Of a DNA stretch of 64,000 nt, positions 22,003 through 32,142 are shown in pieces. Position 1 is the first letter of the stretch; the number at the start of each line of letters is the position of its first letter. The stretch is taken from assembly GCA_026315105.1 (NCBI GenBank), contig CM048744.1, positions 931,301,503-931,365,502 on the forward strand, given 5' to 3'. The translations under genes were made by a program, and so were the position numbers. The DNA comes from Locusta migratoria. Its lineage: Eukaryota; Arthropoda; Insecta; Orthoptera; Acrididae. The notes under the pieces were generated by a model, which did not search any database, was not told where the DNA came from, and worked only from the letters and a program-made list of their open reading frames with translations.

Positions 22003-25000
22003 AACAGTGCTTCGCCGAGTGCACGAACAGTTCATACAGTCAATGTCATAGACGCTGTGGAATTGAACAGTGCTTTACTTGGTTCTCAATTGCAAGGAAA
22101 TTCTTCTGCACCTATTGCAAAACTATGTATTGAGCCACGCCGCAAGCGCCAACGGGCGCGTACATCTGTGCAACGGAAAAGGGTTCGGGACAAGCAAAGT
22201 GACAATGTACAGTGCAATCCTGTAGTGAACCTAGTGCCTTCTGCAACTTCTTATTGTAAAAGTGCCCAGTACTGTGTAGCTAGTGACAGTAGACATCAAG
22301 TAGCTACTCAAAAGTGTAGTGCAGTAGTTGGTAAATCTGGAGTAGCTTCGCATGCTTGCGCGGACGCCGATCCGGCGGTAGTGCCATCTAGTGACAGTGA
22401 TATTAATCTGTGTGCCGAGTCTGCGCCGCTTACTTCACTACGCAGCCCGCCCATGCGCAAGCGTAGTACACAAGTTCAATCAGACGTTGCCCACATTCGC
22501 GCACCTGTCGAGTGCCACAAGCAAAAGCTTTTTGTGAATCTTTGCATAGAAAATAAGACTGTGCAATTTCAGCTTGATACTGGTTCCGCTGTTACTTTAA
22601 TGAATAAAGACACTTATGAACTGCTGGGTTCGCCAAAATTGTCGCCGTGTCAACAAGTGCTAACAGCGTACACAGGGCAAAATATTCCCGTGCTAGGAAC
22701 GTGTAGCCTGCCTGCCTCTTTTCAAGGTGTTACAAAAACAGTAGCTTTTGTTGTTCTTCAGGCCAAATCTACACAGAACATTTTTGGACTAGATGCTTTC
22801 GACTTGTTTGGTTTATCAATTCAAAGAGATGTGCTTCAAATTTCGTCAGTAGTGCCTCAGGATAAAATCAATGCATTGTGTGAAAAATATAGTGATTTGT
22901 TTTGACCAGAACTAGGTTGTGCAAAAGACTTCGTGGCACACGTAACTTTAAAAGAATCTGCTGTACCAAAATTTCGTAAAGCTAGACCAGTGCCTATCGC
23001 AATGCGTGATATAGTTGCCGAAGAACTTAAACGTTGGCAAGATAGTGGGGGGATTTCTCCTGTTTCTGCGAGTCAGTGGGCCTCACCTATAGTAATTATA
23101 CCCAAGCCGTCGGGAAAACTTCGTCTCTGTGCGGACTTCAAATCAACAGTGAACAGTCAAACAATTGTAGACACTTATTCCCTGCCCAGACCAGAGGAAC
23201 TGATGGACAAATTAGGTCAGTCTCGCTTCTTTTCTAAGATTGATTTAGCAGAGGCATACTTGCAAATTCCACTTGATGACGAGTCAAAAAAGTTTTTCGT
23301 CATTAATACTCACATGGGCCTTTTCCAATTTCAACGCCTACCCTTTGGCAGTGCCTCCGCCCCCGCTATTTTTCAGCGTTTCTTGGAATAGCTGACAGTT
23401 TCTGTACCGTGTTGTTCGAACTATTTAGATGATATTGAGGTATCCGGACGTACAGTTGACGATCATTTAGCAAACCTGGAGTGCCTTTTCAAAGTGTTGA
23501 CTGCAGCAGGTCTACGTTGCAATAAAGCAAAGTATTCTTTTTTTCAAACTGAAATAGAGTACCTAGGCCATGTGATTAATGCCCAAGGAATCCATCCCTT
23601 ATAGTCATATCTTCGAGCAATCAAAGAAGTGGATCCTCCTAAGAATGTGCATGAATTGCAAGCAGTAATGGAAAAGCTTAACTATTATTTCAGATTTATT
23701 CCGAACGCCTCTCAGATTGCAGCTCCACTGCATCACTTACGTAGGAAGAATGTTCCTTTTGTATGGTCTAAAGATTGTCAGGTTGCCTTTGACAAACTAA
23801 AGTCTGCACTACTCAGTGATGCATGTTTGATTCCCTTTGACCCACAGAAGCCTGTAGTGTTAGCAGTTGACGCCTCGTCGTACGGTCTGGGTGCCGTTCT
23901 GTCGCATCGTATTGGATGTCACGATCGTCCTATTGCCTTTGCATCCAAGCTACTGACGCCGACGCAACAGAATTACAGTCAGATAGAAAAGGAGGCCTTA
24001 GCAATCATTTACGGCGTCACAAAGTTTCATCATTATCTCTATGGCAGAAAATTCTATTTGTTGACAGACCACAAACCTCTCACGTCGTTGTTCTCACCCA
24101 CAAAGCCGATTCCGCCACGAACGGCACAAAAGCTTCAGAGATGGTCCTTGATATTGTCTAATTATCAGTATCAGATTTTGTACCGACCTACGACAAAACC
24201 CGCCAACGCGGACACACTTTCCCGACTTCCGGTTGGCCAGGATGTGTCGTATGATTCTTCAGAAATGGCGTGTTGCCAGATAGACTCCAGAGATGCTTCT
24301 GTTGTCGCAGACTTCCCTTTGAACTCTCGTCGGGTTGCACAGGAAACAGCTGCGGATGCAGAGCTAAGTGTGGTAGCACGTTTTGTTCGCTCTGGGTGGC
24401 CTGCTAGAGCCAAAGACATTGATCGGCCTCTGGTTCGACGTTATTTTGCACAACGTCATGCATTGTCTTTAAGTCAGGGTGTTCTGTTGTTACATACCGA
24501 CAACGACCAAACGAGAGTAATTGTTCCTCGTTCCCTGCAATGTGAAGTGTTATGCCTCCTGCATCAAGGACATTGGGGTATTGTTAGAACAAAGCAATTG
24601 GCCAGACGTCATTGTACCTGGGTTGGTATGGACGCTCAGATAGAGAGCATGACGTCACAGTGTACTGTTTGTGCGGAGCACCAGGCGGCTCATCCGCAAC
24701 GTTTCTCAGACTGGCCACGCCCCAAGGGACCATGGCAACGTTTACACATTGACTTTGCCGGACCTTTCTGGAATACGCGATGGTTAATCGTTGTAGACGC
24801 TTTTAGCAAGTTTCCTTTTGTGATTGCCATGAACTCAACGACGGCGTCTAGTACAATCAGTGCCTTAACATCAGTGTTTTGCATCGAAGGTTTGCCTGAA
24901 ACTATCGTCAGTGACAATGGACCTCAGTTTGTTAGTGCGGAATTTCAACAGTTTTGTCGTGTGAATGGCATTCAGCATATAACCACCGCACCTTTTCACC

Positions 25001-25599
25001 CTCAGTCCAATGGTGAAGCAGAACGTTTCTTTCGAACATTCAAGTCTCACATGGAAAAGATGAAAGGTCAGCACTCCAGGCAGCAAGCTCTTCAAATTTT
25101 CCTGTCTACGTATCGGTGCATGCCACGTGACGGCCCGTCTCCTGCCGAGCTGCTACACGGCAGCCGTCACCGCACTCTCCTTCACCTGCTGCAGCCTCCC
25201 ACGCACCGAGTCGGTCCGTATGGCGCTTCGCGTTTTCAGGTTTCGACGCCGGTGCTGTACAGGGTGTTTGCTGGCAACAAGAAGACGTGGTTGCCAGGCA
25301 TCATTCAGCGCGTGCTCGGTCGCAATATGTATGTTGTACGTTCTTCCACAGGCTCGGAGCTGCGGCGCCACGCAAACCAATTGCGCCTGCACAGGCCGCG
25401 CTATCCTGTCTCCGGTTTCTTGATTCCAGACCCAGTTCACCGCCAGGGAGCACAGCCACATCGTTCTTCCCCGGGCTACGAGATCCCTATGGACGCAGTC
25501 GTCGCCGCCGCTGTCGCCGCCGCAGATGACAGCGTCACCGAGAGGGACTCCGGGACCGTGCGGGCCCCCCCAGCTTGGGCCACGCACCTCAGAAGATGA
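22003..25599 (+). pseudogene. Gypsy pol (PR-RT-RNaseH-IN) with three in-frame stops
   Basis: Same frame as gag throughout. Protease: LDTGSAVTLM (catalytic DTG) near 22575. RT: RLPFGSASAPAIFQRFLE, then NYLDDIE with the catalytic YxDD pair near 23430. RNase H: LAVDASSYGLGAVLS, IEKEALAI, LLTDHKPL. Integrase: an H..H..C..C zinc finger (LHQGHWG to CTVCAEH) and the DD35E core (HIDFAGPFW, VSDNGPQF, SNGEAERFF), then a basic C-terminal tail. In-frame stops are TGA 22903-22905, TAG 23389-23391 and TAG 23602-23604, all around RT. No frameshifts were seen. As it stands it cannot make full RT or integrase without readthrough. Confidence 0.9.
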
Positions 25600-25802
25600 C
25601 CTGCTCCCTCTGGGCGGGGGTGTGCGCCCTTCCTCAGGTTTCGGCGGGTTTCCTGGAGGATCGCAAGGCGGATGCCGGGGCGCGGACGGCGCCTCGATCC
25701 CAGCCTCAGCTACGACGCCCGTCCCACCAGTAACGCCCCCGCCCAGGCCCTCCTCCCAGTGCCGTCGCCGTGGCCCTCAGCCCTACGCCACGACGGCGCG
25801 GC

Positions 25803-25819
25803 GGTTTGGGGGGGAGGGG
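25803..25819 (+). other. Polypurine tract
   Basis: GGTTTGGGGGGGAGGGG lies immediately before the 3' LTR start at 25820. It is the expected primer for plus-strand DNA synthesis in LTR retrotransposons. Confidence 0.85.
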
Positions 25820-26290
25820 TGTGGTGTCGCACAAGTCCAAACTGCGCGCCACCTACTTTCGCCGCGCGCCGCCATGCACGCACGGCGCGGCGTTCTTACG
25901 ACGACAGCCACGAGCGCCCTCTGCTGGAAGTCCGCTCGTGGCCACCTCTGAACGTCATCGTTCACTTGGGACTGAGATAGCAACCAGTTAGGACCTTCGG
26001 AATCAGATAGGCACCAGTGAAGACTTGGCTATCAGTTAGGCACTAGGCAGGCCTCTAGCTCAACTATGTATCTGCAGTACTGGGCAATGTAAAAGTTAAG
26101 TATTGTATAAATTCTGTGCAATATATATATATCGTTCTAATTTACTCTAGTGTTTCTAGTTTCTGGCTGCTCCCCTCCGTGCCTGCACCAGCGTGCTATC
26201 TTTATTCCTGTGTCGGTCTCATTCCACTTGGCCACCGACACCTACGACGGAAACGAGACACAAAAGCGGCGACGAGGCTGGGACACAAAA
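25820..26290 (+). repeat. Gypsy 3' LTR
   Basis: 471 bp, nearly identical to the 5' LTR with the same termini. The extra 2 bp come from one more TA unit near 26120-26133. The right end at 26290 is fixed by the GATAT duplication. Confidence 0.9.
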
Positions 26291-26893
26291 GATATAAAAT
26301 GCAGAATGGGGCTATGCGAAAAAAGCGTTTCTAAAGAAGCGAAACTTGTGAGCATCCAATATTAATTTAAATGTTAGAAAGCCCTTTCTGAAAGCATTTG
26401 TTTGGAGTGTAGCATTGTATGGGAGTGAAACGTGGACGATAAGGAGTTTAGATTAAAAGATGATAGAAGCTTTTGAAATGTGGTGCTACAGATGAATGAT
26501 GAAAATTAGGTGGGTAGATTACGTAACTAATGAGGAGGTGCTTAACCGAATCGGGAGAAAAACAGTTTTTGGCATATCCTGACTAAGAGAAGGGATAGAT
26601 TGGTTGGACACATTCTAAGACATCAAGGAATTGTCAACTTAGCATTAGAAGGAAGTGTGTGGGGTAAAAAGCGTAGAGGGAGACCGAGGGACGGATATAA
26701 TATGCAGATTCAAAAGGATGTAGGTTGCCGAACGTATTCTCAGATGAAGAGACTTGCACAAGGACAGGGTAGCGTGGAGAGCTGCATCAAACCAGTCTAC
26801 GGACTGAAGACTACAACAACAACAACAACGGTACATCGACTTTTTGTTCTTGACAGATTTTTTAAGCCTCCAGCATTCATTGCTTACAGTACC

Positions 26894-26974
26894 TGCCGTA
26901 TTTGTCGGCGTATAAGACGCACTTTTTGTCCTACAAAAATTGGCCCAGAAACTGGATGCGTCTTATACACCGGT
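26894..26974. repeat. Short inverted-repeat (MITE-like) remnant
   Basis: GTATAAGACGCA and its perfect reverse complement TGCGTCTTATAC are separated by about 40 bp. This resembles a short palindromic repeat that I have seen in many animal genomes. It lies just downstream of the RTE tail. Confidence 0.5.
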
Positions 26975-27133
26975 TGCCAGTTCAAGTAGGTACCTACAAG
27001 TTCGATTTCTTGTAAGGCATTTCAAAAACTGGTGTAAAATACGAGAAATAATGTTTTAAGCGGGATAATATGCTTTAAGTTTCTCTCTTACAATTTCGTA
27101 GTTTTTTTTAATACAGGGTGTTACAAAAGGGTA

Positions 27134-27333
27134 GCCGGCCGCGGTGGCCGAGGGGACTGAGGCGCTCCACTCACGGTCTGCACAGCCACTACGGTCGGGG
27201 GCTCGAGTCCCCCCTCGGGCATGGATATTTGTGCCGTCCTTAGGATTCGGTAGTTCATAAGTAGTTTGTAAGTTTAGGGACTGATGACCCCGTAGTTAAG
27301 TCCCATAAGCTATACAAACATTTAAACATTTGA
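27134..27333 (+). mobile_element. SINE-1 inserted in the transposon end
   Basis: Full-length plus-strand SINE-1 of 200 bp from GCCGGCCGCGGTGGCC to ATTTGA. Flanks ACAAAAGGGTA (27123-27133) and ACAAAAAGGTA (27334-27344) form an 11-bp duplication with one mismatch. It lies inside the outermost 20 bp of the transposon terminus. Confidence 0.9.
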
Positions 27334-27626
27334 ACAAAAAGGTACGGTCAAACTTTCAGGAAACATTCCTCACACACAAAGAAAGAAAATATGTTATGTG
27401 GACATGTGTCCGGAAACACTTAATTTCCATGTTAGAGCTCATTTTATTACTTCTCTTCAAATCACATTAATCGTGGAATGGAAACACACAGCAACAGAAC
27501 GTACCAGCGTGACTTCAAACACTTTGTTACAGGAAATGTTCAAAATGTCCTCAGTGATGCGCTGATGCAGCCATGGAGTATGGCGTATTGTATCACAGCC
27601 CTCCTCAATACGAGCACGAAGAGTCT

Positions 27627-28151
27627 CTACGTTCGGTACCGGGGTATGCCTCCATAAATGAAAGTCAAGAGGGTTGAGGTCAAAAGAGCGTGGAGGCCAT
27701 GGAATTGGTCCGCCTCTACCAATACATCGGTCTCCGAATCTGTTGTTGAGAAGCGTAGAGGCCAATCAGCTGCTGATAGTGCCTGCACACGCTGTACATT
27801 GGACGGAAACAACTGGTTCTCCCTTAGCACACTCCATGCAGTGACGTGGTCAACGTTACCTTGTACAGCAGCAACCTCTCCGACGCTGACATTAGGGTTA
27901 TCGTCAACTGCACGAAGAATTGCCTCCTCCATTGCAGGTGTCCTCGTCGTTCTAGGTCTTTCCCAGTCGCGAGTCATAGGCTGGAATGTTCCTTGCTCCC
28001 TAAGATGCCGATCAATTGCTTCGAACGTCTTCCTGTCGGTACACCTTCGTTCTGGAAATCTGTCTCGATACAAACGTACCGCGCCACGGCTATTGCAACG
28101 TGCTAATCCATACATCAAATGGGCATCTGCCAACTCCGCATTTGTAAACAT
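27627..28151 (-). pseudogene. DDE transposase N-terminal part
   Basis: Starts MFTNAELADAHLMYGLARCN and runs through a helix-turn-helix-like region (EVAAVQGNVDHVTAWSVLRENQLF) to SAADWPL. It then jumps into a different-frame remnant of the segment that in copy 1 encodes the second catalytic block, showing the internal deletion. No catalytic triad remains. With copy 1 it covers most of the family protein but not all of it. Confidence 0.75.
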
Positions 28152-28454
28152 TGCACTGACTGCAAAACCACGCTCGTGATGAACACTAACCAGTTGATGC
28201 TACGTACTGATGTGCTTTATGCTAGTACTGTAGAGCAATGAGTCGCATGTCAACACAAGCACTGAAGTCAACATTACCTTCCTTCAATTGGCGGTGAATC
28301 TAGGAAGTACAGTACATAGTAACGAAACAATTGTCGGCACGAATTATTTCAATTTACATTTAAAGAGAAATACTAAAATGAGCTCCAACATGGAAATTAA
28401 GCGTTTCCGGACACATGTCCACATAACATGTTGACATGTTTTTGTAACACCCTG

Positions 28455-28836
28455 TATGTATGTATGTAATATGTTACTTTTTGTAACACCCTGTATATAT
28501 GTATGTAATATGAACCAAAATACCCGTCAGTATCTTCATTATGTGGCAGAGGTTTTCTGAATTTCTTACTATTTTTAGTGCCAAGCGTAACTGAAACTAA
28601 CTTCTTAGGAGGTAGAAACTTTCGCCGTAATTTCATTCATCATAATCGATTTTTTCGGCAATCCTGTGTCATTCATTATTTGAATAATGAAACGCTGCTC
28701 ACGTATTTGTCCATGTGTCGCCTGACGATATTTGAGAATTTTTCCGTATTCTCAATTGCAAATATGTACACAAGTATTGTTCTGGTGATGTTTGTACAGC
28801 TTCTGCGTCTCGCAGTCGTTGCATTTTTGAGGTTAT
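28455..28836. repeat. Duplicated TIR end and AT-rich spacer
   Basis: TTTTTGTAACACCCTG followed by TATGTATGTAATATG occurs at 28439-28474 and again, slightly diverged, at 28478-28512: a direct duplication of the transposon terminus with its flank. The rest up to the RTE target site at 28837 shows nothing recognisable. Confidence 0.6.
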
Positions 28837-28856
28837 AATATGCTGTCCACTCCCAT

Positions 28857-28975
28857 GAACCACAGACATTGCCGAGGTGGGGTGGCTTGCGTGCCTCAAC
28901 GATACAGATAGCCGTACAGTAGGTGCAACCACAGCGGAGGAGTATCTGTGGAGAGGCCAGACAAACGTGTGGTTC
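28857..28975 (+). ncRNA. Structured 5' leader of the RTE element
   Basis: GAACCACA (28857-28864) can pair with TGTGGTTC (28968-28975), closing a domain of about 119 nt. Inside, ACAGATA (28904-28910) can pair with TATCTGT (28943-28949), and GGC/GCC closes a small hairpin at 28884-28895. The same complementarity is kept in the diverged copy at 11867. Some RTE and R2-like LINEs carry self-cleaving (HDV-like) ribozymes at the 5' end, but I could not fit this to that fold. Confidence 0.4.
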
Positions 28976-29156
28976 CTGAAGAGGGGCAGCAGCCTTTTCA
29001 GTAGTTACAGGGGCGACAGTCTGGATGATTGACTGAGCTGGCCTTGTAACATCAGCTAATGTGGCTTTGCCACACAGCTACTGCGAACGGCTGAAAGCAA
29101 GGGGAAACTACAGCCGTTACCTTTCCCGAGGACATGCAGCTCTACTGTATGAACAT

Positions 29157-32120
29157 ATGATGATGGCATCCTCTCGGGTAAAATATTCCGGAGGTAAAAT
29201 AGTCCCCCATTCGGATCTCCGGGCGGGGACTACCCAGGAGGATGTGATCATCAGGAAAGACAATACTGGCATTCTACGGGTCGGAGCGTGGAATGTTAGA
29301 TCCCTTAATAGAGTAGGAAAATTAGAAAATTTAAAAAGGGAAATGGATAGGTTGAAGTTAGATATAGTGGGGATTAGTGAAGTTCGGTGGCAGGATGAAC
29401 AGGATTTCTGGTCAGGTGAGTACAGGATTATAAATACAAAATCAATTGGGGGTATCACAGGAGTAGGATTGATAATGAATAACAAAATAGGAATGCGGGT
29501 AAACTACTATGACCAGCACAGCGATCGCATTATCATTGTCAAGATAGATACGAAGCCAACACCGACAACAGTAGTACAGGTTTATATGCCAACTAGCTCT
29601 GCCGATGATGAGGATATAGAAGAAATATATGAGGAGCTAAAGGAGATTATTCAGACAGTTAAGGGAGAGGAAAACTTAATTGTTATGGGAGACTGGAATT
29701 CGGTAGTGGGACAAGGAAGGGAAGGGAAGATAGTAGGTGAATATGGTCTGGGCAAAAGGAATGAAAGAGGAAGCCGCCTGGTAGAATTTTGCACGGAACA
29801 TAATTTAGATATAACAAACACCTGGTTCAAGAATCACAAAAGAAGGTTGTATACGTGGAAGAGACCAGGAGACACCGGGAGATACCAGATAGATTTTATA
29901 ATGGTAAGACATAGATTTCGGAACCAGGTTTTACAGTGTAAGACGTACCCAGGGGCAGATATAGACTCCGACCATAACTTGTTGGTTATGAACTGTAGGC
30001 TGAAACTGAAGAAACTACAAAAAGGTAGGAAAATAAGGAGATGGGACCTGGATAAATTGAAGGAACCTGAGGTTCTTAAGAATTTCAGAGGGAGCTTTAG
30101 GCAACAATTGACAGAAACAAGGGAAAATAAAACAGTAGAGGAGGAATGGGTAAAATTGAGAGATGAAATAGTGAAAGTAGCAGAGGACAAAATAGGTAGG
30201 AAGGCAAGACCTACGAAAAATCCTTGGATATCACAGGAGATACTAAATTTAATCGATGAAAAGAGAAAATATAAAAATGCAGTAAATGAAACAGGCAAAA
30301 TGGAGTACAGACGACTAAGAAATGAGATTGACAGGAAGTGCAAAATGGCTAAGCAGGAGTGGCTAGAAGGCAAATGCAAGGATGTAGAGGAATGTATAAA
30401 TAGGGGAAAAATAGATGCAGCCTACAGGAAAATAAAAGAAACATTTGGAGATAAGAAAAACAGCTCTATGAATATCAAGGACACGGATGGAAAACCAGTT
30501 CTCAGCAAAGAAAGGAAAGCTGAAAGGTGGAAAGAGTATATAGAGGGGCTCTACAAAGGAAGTGAACTTCGAGACAATATTGTAGGAAGGGAAGAGGATG
30601 TAGATGAAGATGAAATAGGAGATACTGTACTGAGAGAAGAATTTGACAGAGCCCTGAAAGACCTAAGTCGAAACAAGGCCCCTGGAGTAGATGATATTCC
30701 CTCAGAGCTACTGAAGTCTCTGGGAGAACCAGCCATGACAAAATTGTTTCAACTGGTGTGTAAGATGTATGAGACAGGTGAAATACCCTCTGACTTTAAG
30801 AAAAATGTTATAATCCCCATCCCTAAGAAAGCAGGTGCAGACAGGTGTGAAAACTACAGAACCATCAGTTTAATAAGTCATGGTTGCAAAATATTAACGC
30901 GAATTATCTACAGGAGAATGGAAAAGCTGGTAGAAGCTGACCTCGGGGAAGATCAGTTTGGGTTTAGGAGAAATGTAGGAACTCGGGAGGCAATACTCGC
31001 TTTACGGCTTATCCTAGAAGATAGATTAAGAAAAGGCAAACCTACATTTCTAGCTTTTGTAGATTTGGAGAAGGCTTTTGACAATGTTGATTGGAATAAA
31101 CTCTTTCAAGTTCTGAAGCAATCAGGAGTAAAATATAGGGAGCGCAAGGTTATTTACAACTTGTACAAAAACCAGACAGCGGTTGTCAGAGTTGAAGGGC
31201 ATGAAAGGGATGCAGTGGTTGGGAAGGGAGTGAGACAGGGTTGTAGCCTTTCTCCAATGTTATTCAATTTGTACATTGAACAAGCTATAAAGGAAAGCAA
31301 GGAGAAATTTGGTGAAGGAATAAAAGTTCAGGGGGAACAATTAAAAACATTGCGTTTTGCTGACGACATAGTAGTCCTGTCAGATACAGCAAAGGACCTG
31401 GAAGAGCAATTGAACGGAATGGACAGTGTGCTGAAAGGTGCATATAAGATGAAGATTAACAAGAGCAAAACTAGGGTAATGGAGTGCAGCCTAAGAAAAT
31501 CAGGTGATGCTGAAGGAATTAGATTAGGTAACGAAGCAATAAAGGAGGTAGATGAGTTTTGTTACTTGGGCAGTAAAATAACAAATGATGGTCGCAGTAC
31601 AGAGGATATAAAATGCAGAATGGCAATGGGTAGAAAAGCGTTCTTGAAAAAGAGAAATTTGTTAACATCGAATATTGATTTAAGCCTAAGGAAGTCCTTT
31701 CTGAGGGCATTTGTATGGAGTGTTGCCTTGTATGGGAGTGAGACATGGACGATAAACAGTGCGGACAGGAAGAGGATTGAGGCTTTTGAAATATGGTGCT
31801 ACAGAAGAATGCTGAAGATTAGGTGGGTAGATCGCGTAACTAATGAGGAGGTACTGAACAGAATTGGGGAGAAAAGAAATTTCTGGCATACCTTGACTAA
31901 AAGAAGGGATAGATTGGTGGGACACATTCTTAGACATCAAGGAATTGTGAATTTAGCATTAGAGGGAAGTGTGTGGGGTAAAAATCGCAGAGGAAGACCA
32001 AGAGATGGATACAGTAAGCAGATTCAGACATATGTAGGTTGCCGTTCTTATGTGGAGATGAAGAGGCTTGCTCAGGATAGGATATTGTGGAGAGCTGCAT
32101 CAAACCAGTCTCCGGACTGA
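29157..32120 (+). CDS. RTE LINE ORF: APE endonuclease and reverse transcriptase
   Basis: 987 codons from the first in-frame ATG at 29157; the frame is open from 29034 and a GTG at 29061 would extend it by 32 residues. Endonuclease: AWNVRSL, ISEVRWQDEQ, VYMPTSSADD, VMGDWNSVVG and DSDHNLLVMN, all the catalytic signatures expected. A K/E-rich linker follows. RT: VIIPIPKKAG, NYRTISLISH, AFVDLEKAFDNVDW, VRQGCSLSPMLFNLYIEQA and catalytic FADDIVVLSD. The C-terminal region has LYGSETWTI and ends NQSPD. It would nick the target and copy its RNA there. No stop or frameshift is present. Confidence 0.93.
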   Translation: MMMASSRVKYSGGKIVPHSDLRAGTTQEDVIIRKDNTGILRVGAWNVRSLNRVGKLENLKREMDRLKLDIVGISEVRWQDEQDFWSGEYRIINTKSIGGITGVGLIMNNKIGMRVNYYDQHSDRIIIVKIDTKPTPTTVVQVYMPTSSADDEDIEEIYEELKEIIQTVKGEENLIVMGDWNSVVGQGREGKIVGEYGLGKRNERGSRLVEFCTEHNLDITNTWFKNHKRRLYTWKRPGDTGRYQIDFIMVRHRFRNQVLQCKTYPGADIDSDHNLLVMNCRLKLKKLQKGRKIRRWDLDKLKEPEVLKNFRGSFRQQLTETRENKTVEEEWVKLRDEIVKVAEDKIGRKARPTKNPWISQEILNLIDEKRKYKNAVNETGKMEYRRLRNEIDRKCKMAKQEWLEGKCKDVEECINRGKIDAAYRKIKETFGDKKNSSMNIKDTDGKPVLSKERKAERWKEYIEGLYKGSELRDNIVGREEDVDEDEIGDTVLREEFDRALKDLSRNKAPGVDDIPSELLKSLGEPAMTKLFQLVCKMYETGEIPSDFKKNVIIPIPKKAGADRCENYRTISLISHGCKILTRIIYRRMEKLVEADLGEDQFGFRRNVGTREAILALRLILEDRLRKGKPTFLAFVDLEKAFDNVDWNKLFQVLKQSGVKYRERKVIYNLYKNQTAVVRVEGHERDAVVGKGVRQGCSLSPMLFNLYIEQAIKESKEKFGEGIKVQGEQLKTLRFADDIVVLSDTAKDLEEQLNGMDSVLKGAYKMKINKSKTRVMECSLRKSGDAEGIRLGNEAIKEVDEFCYLGSKITNDGRSTEDIKCRMAMGRKAFLKKRNLLTSNIDLSLRKSFLRAFVWSVALYGSETWTINSADRKRIEAFEIWCYRRMLKIRWVDRVTNEEVLNRIGEKRNFWHTLTKRRDRLVGHILRHQGIVNLALEGSVWGKNRRGRPRDGYSKQIQTYVGCRSYVEMKRLAQDRILWRAASNQSPD

Positions 32121-32142
32121 AGACCACAACACAATATGCTGT

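Larger units (their letters stand above)
20245..26290 (+). mobile_element. Ty3/Gypsy LTR retrotransposon, complete structure
   Basis: A 6046-bp element with 5' LTR 20245-20713, 3' LTR 25820-26290, a leader with a primer-binding-site candidate, gag, pol in the order PR-RT-RNaseH-IN, and a polypurine tract. GATAT at 20240-20244 and 26291-26295 is the 5-bp target duplication, inside the GAGGATATAAAATGC stretch of the RTE copy. No env-like ORF is present. The two LTRs differ by about 7 substitutions and a TA-unit indel by eye (about 1.5 percent), so insertion is fairly recent. The coding frame is shared by gag and pol, interrupted by four stops. Confidence 0.95.
18575..26830 (+). mobile_element. 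RTE-type LINE, split by a SINE and a Gypsy element
   Basis: RTE homology runs 18575-19554, 19747-20244 and 26291-26830. It starts at the linker (VVESFRGS), so it is 5'-truncated. It passes through the RT (ILTRIIYRRMEK, LSPMLFNLYIEQA, FAGD in place of FADD) and ends with the C-terminal domain and an ACAACAACAACAACAAC tail near 26810-26828. Removing the SINE and the LTR element restores continuous homology. It also has stops, for example after KIDTA near 18942. Confidence 0.9.
27114..28454 (-). mobile_element. Tc1/mariner-like TIR transposon, internally deleted copy 2
   Basis: Ends CAGGGTGTTACAAAA (left) and TTTTTGTAACACCCTG (right, 28454), flanked by TA. The long subterminal inverted repeats are the same as in the 2610-3530 copy. 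This copy keeps the transposase N-terminus but has lost the centre and most of the catalytic domain. SINE-1 sits in its left end at 27134-27333. A second TIR end at 28480-28493 follows after 39 bp, giving a duplicated terminus. Confidence 0.85.
28847..32132 (+). mobile_element. RTE-type LINE, full length with 10-bp TSD and intact ORF
   Basis: AATATGCTGT at 28837-28846 and 32133-32142 flanks a 3286-bp element. It begins CCACTCCCATGAACC, as does the other full-length copy, and ends GACTGAAGACCACAACAC. It has a leader of about 310 bp, one long ORF and a very short 3' end with no poly(A), all typical of RTE-clade LINEs. An exact TSD, an intact ORF and no nested insertions suggest it is the youngest RTE insertion here and a candidate for recent activity. 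Confidence 0.95.

Noticed and set aside
24171..24419. Minus-strand ORFs inside the Gypsy pol region
   Set aside because: They are antisense to the RNase H/integrase coding sequence and show no domain.
25526..25980. GC-rich ORFs on the plus strand after pol
   Set aside because: They lie in the 3' end of the Gypsy element and its LTR, overlap in different frames and have no domain; composition gives long open frames by chance. No env-like gene is supported.
29061..29156. GTG at 29061 as start of the RTE ORF
   Set aside because: Eukaryotic LINE ORFs normally start at ATG; the first in-frame ATG is at 29157. The upstream codons are similar in copy 12082, so they may be leader sequence or translated, but this cannot be decided here.
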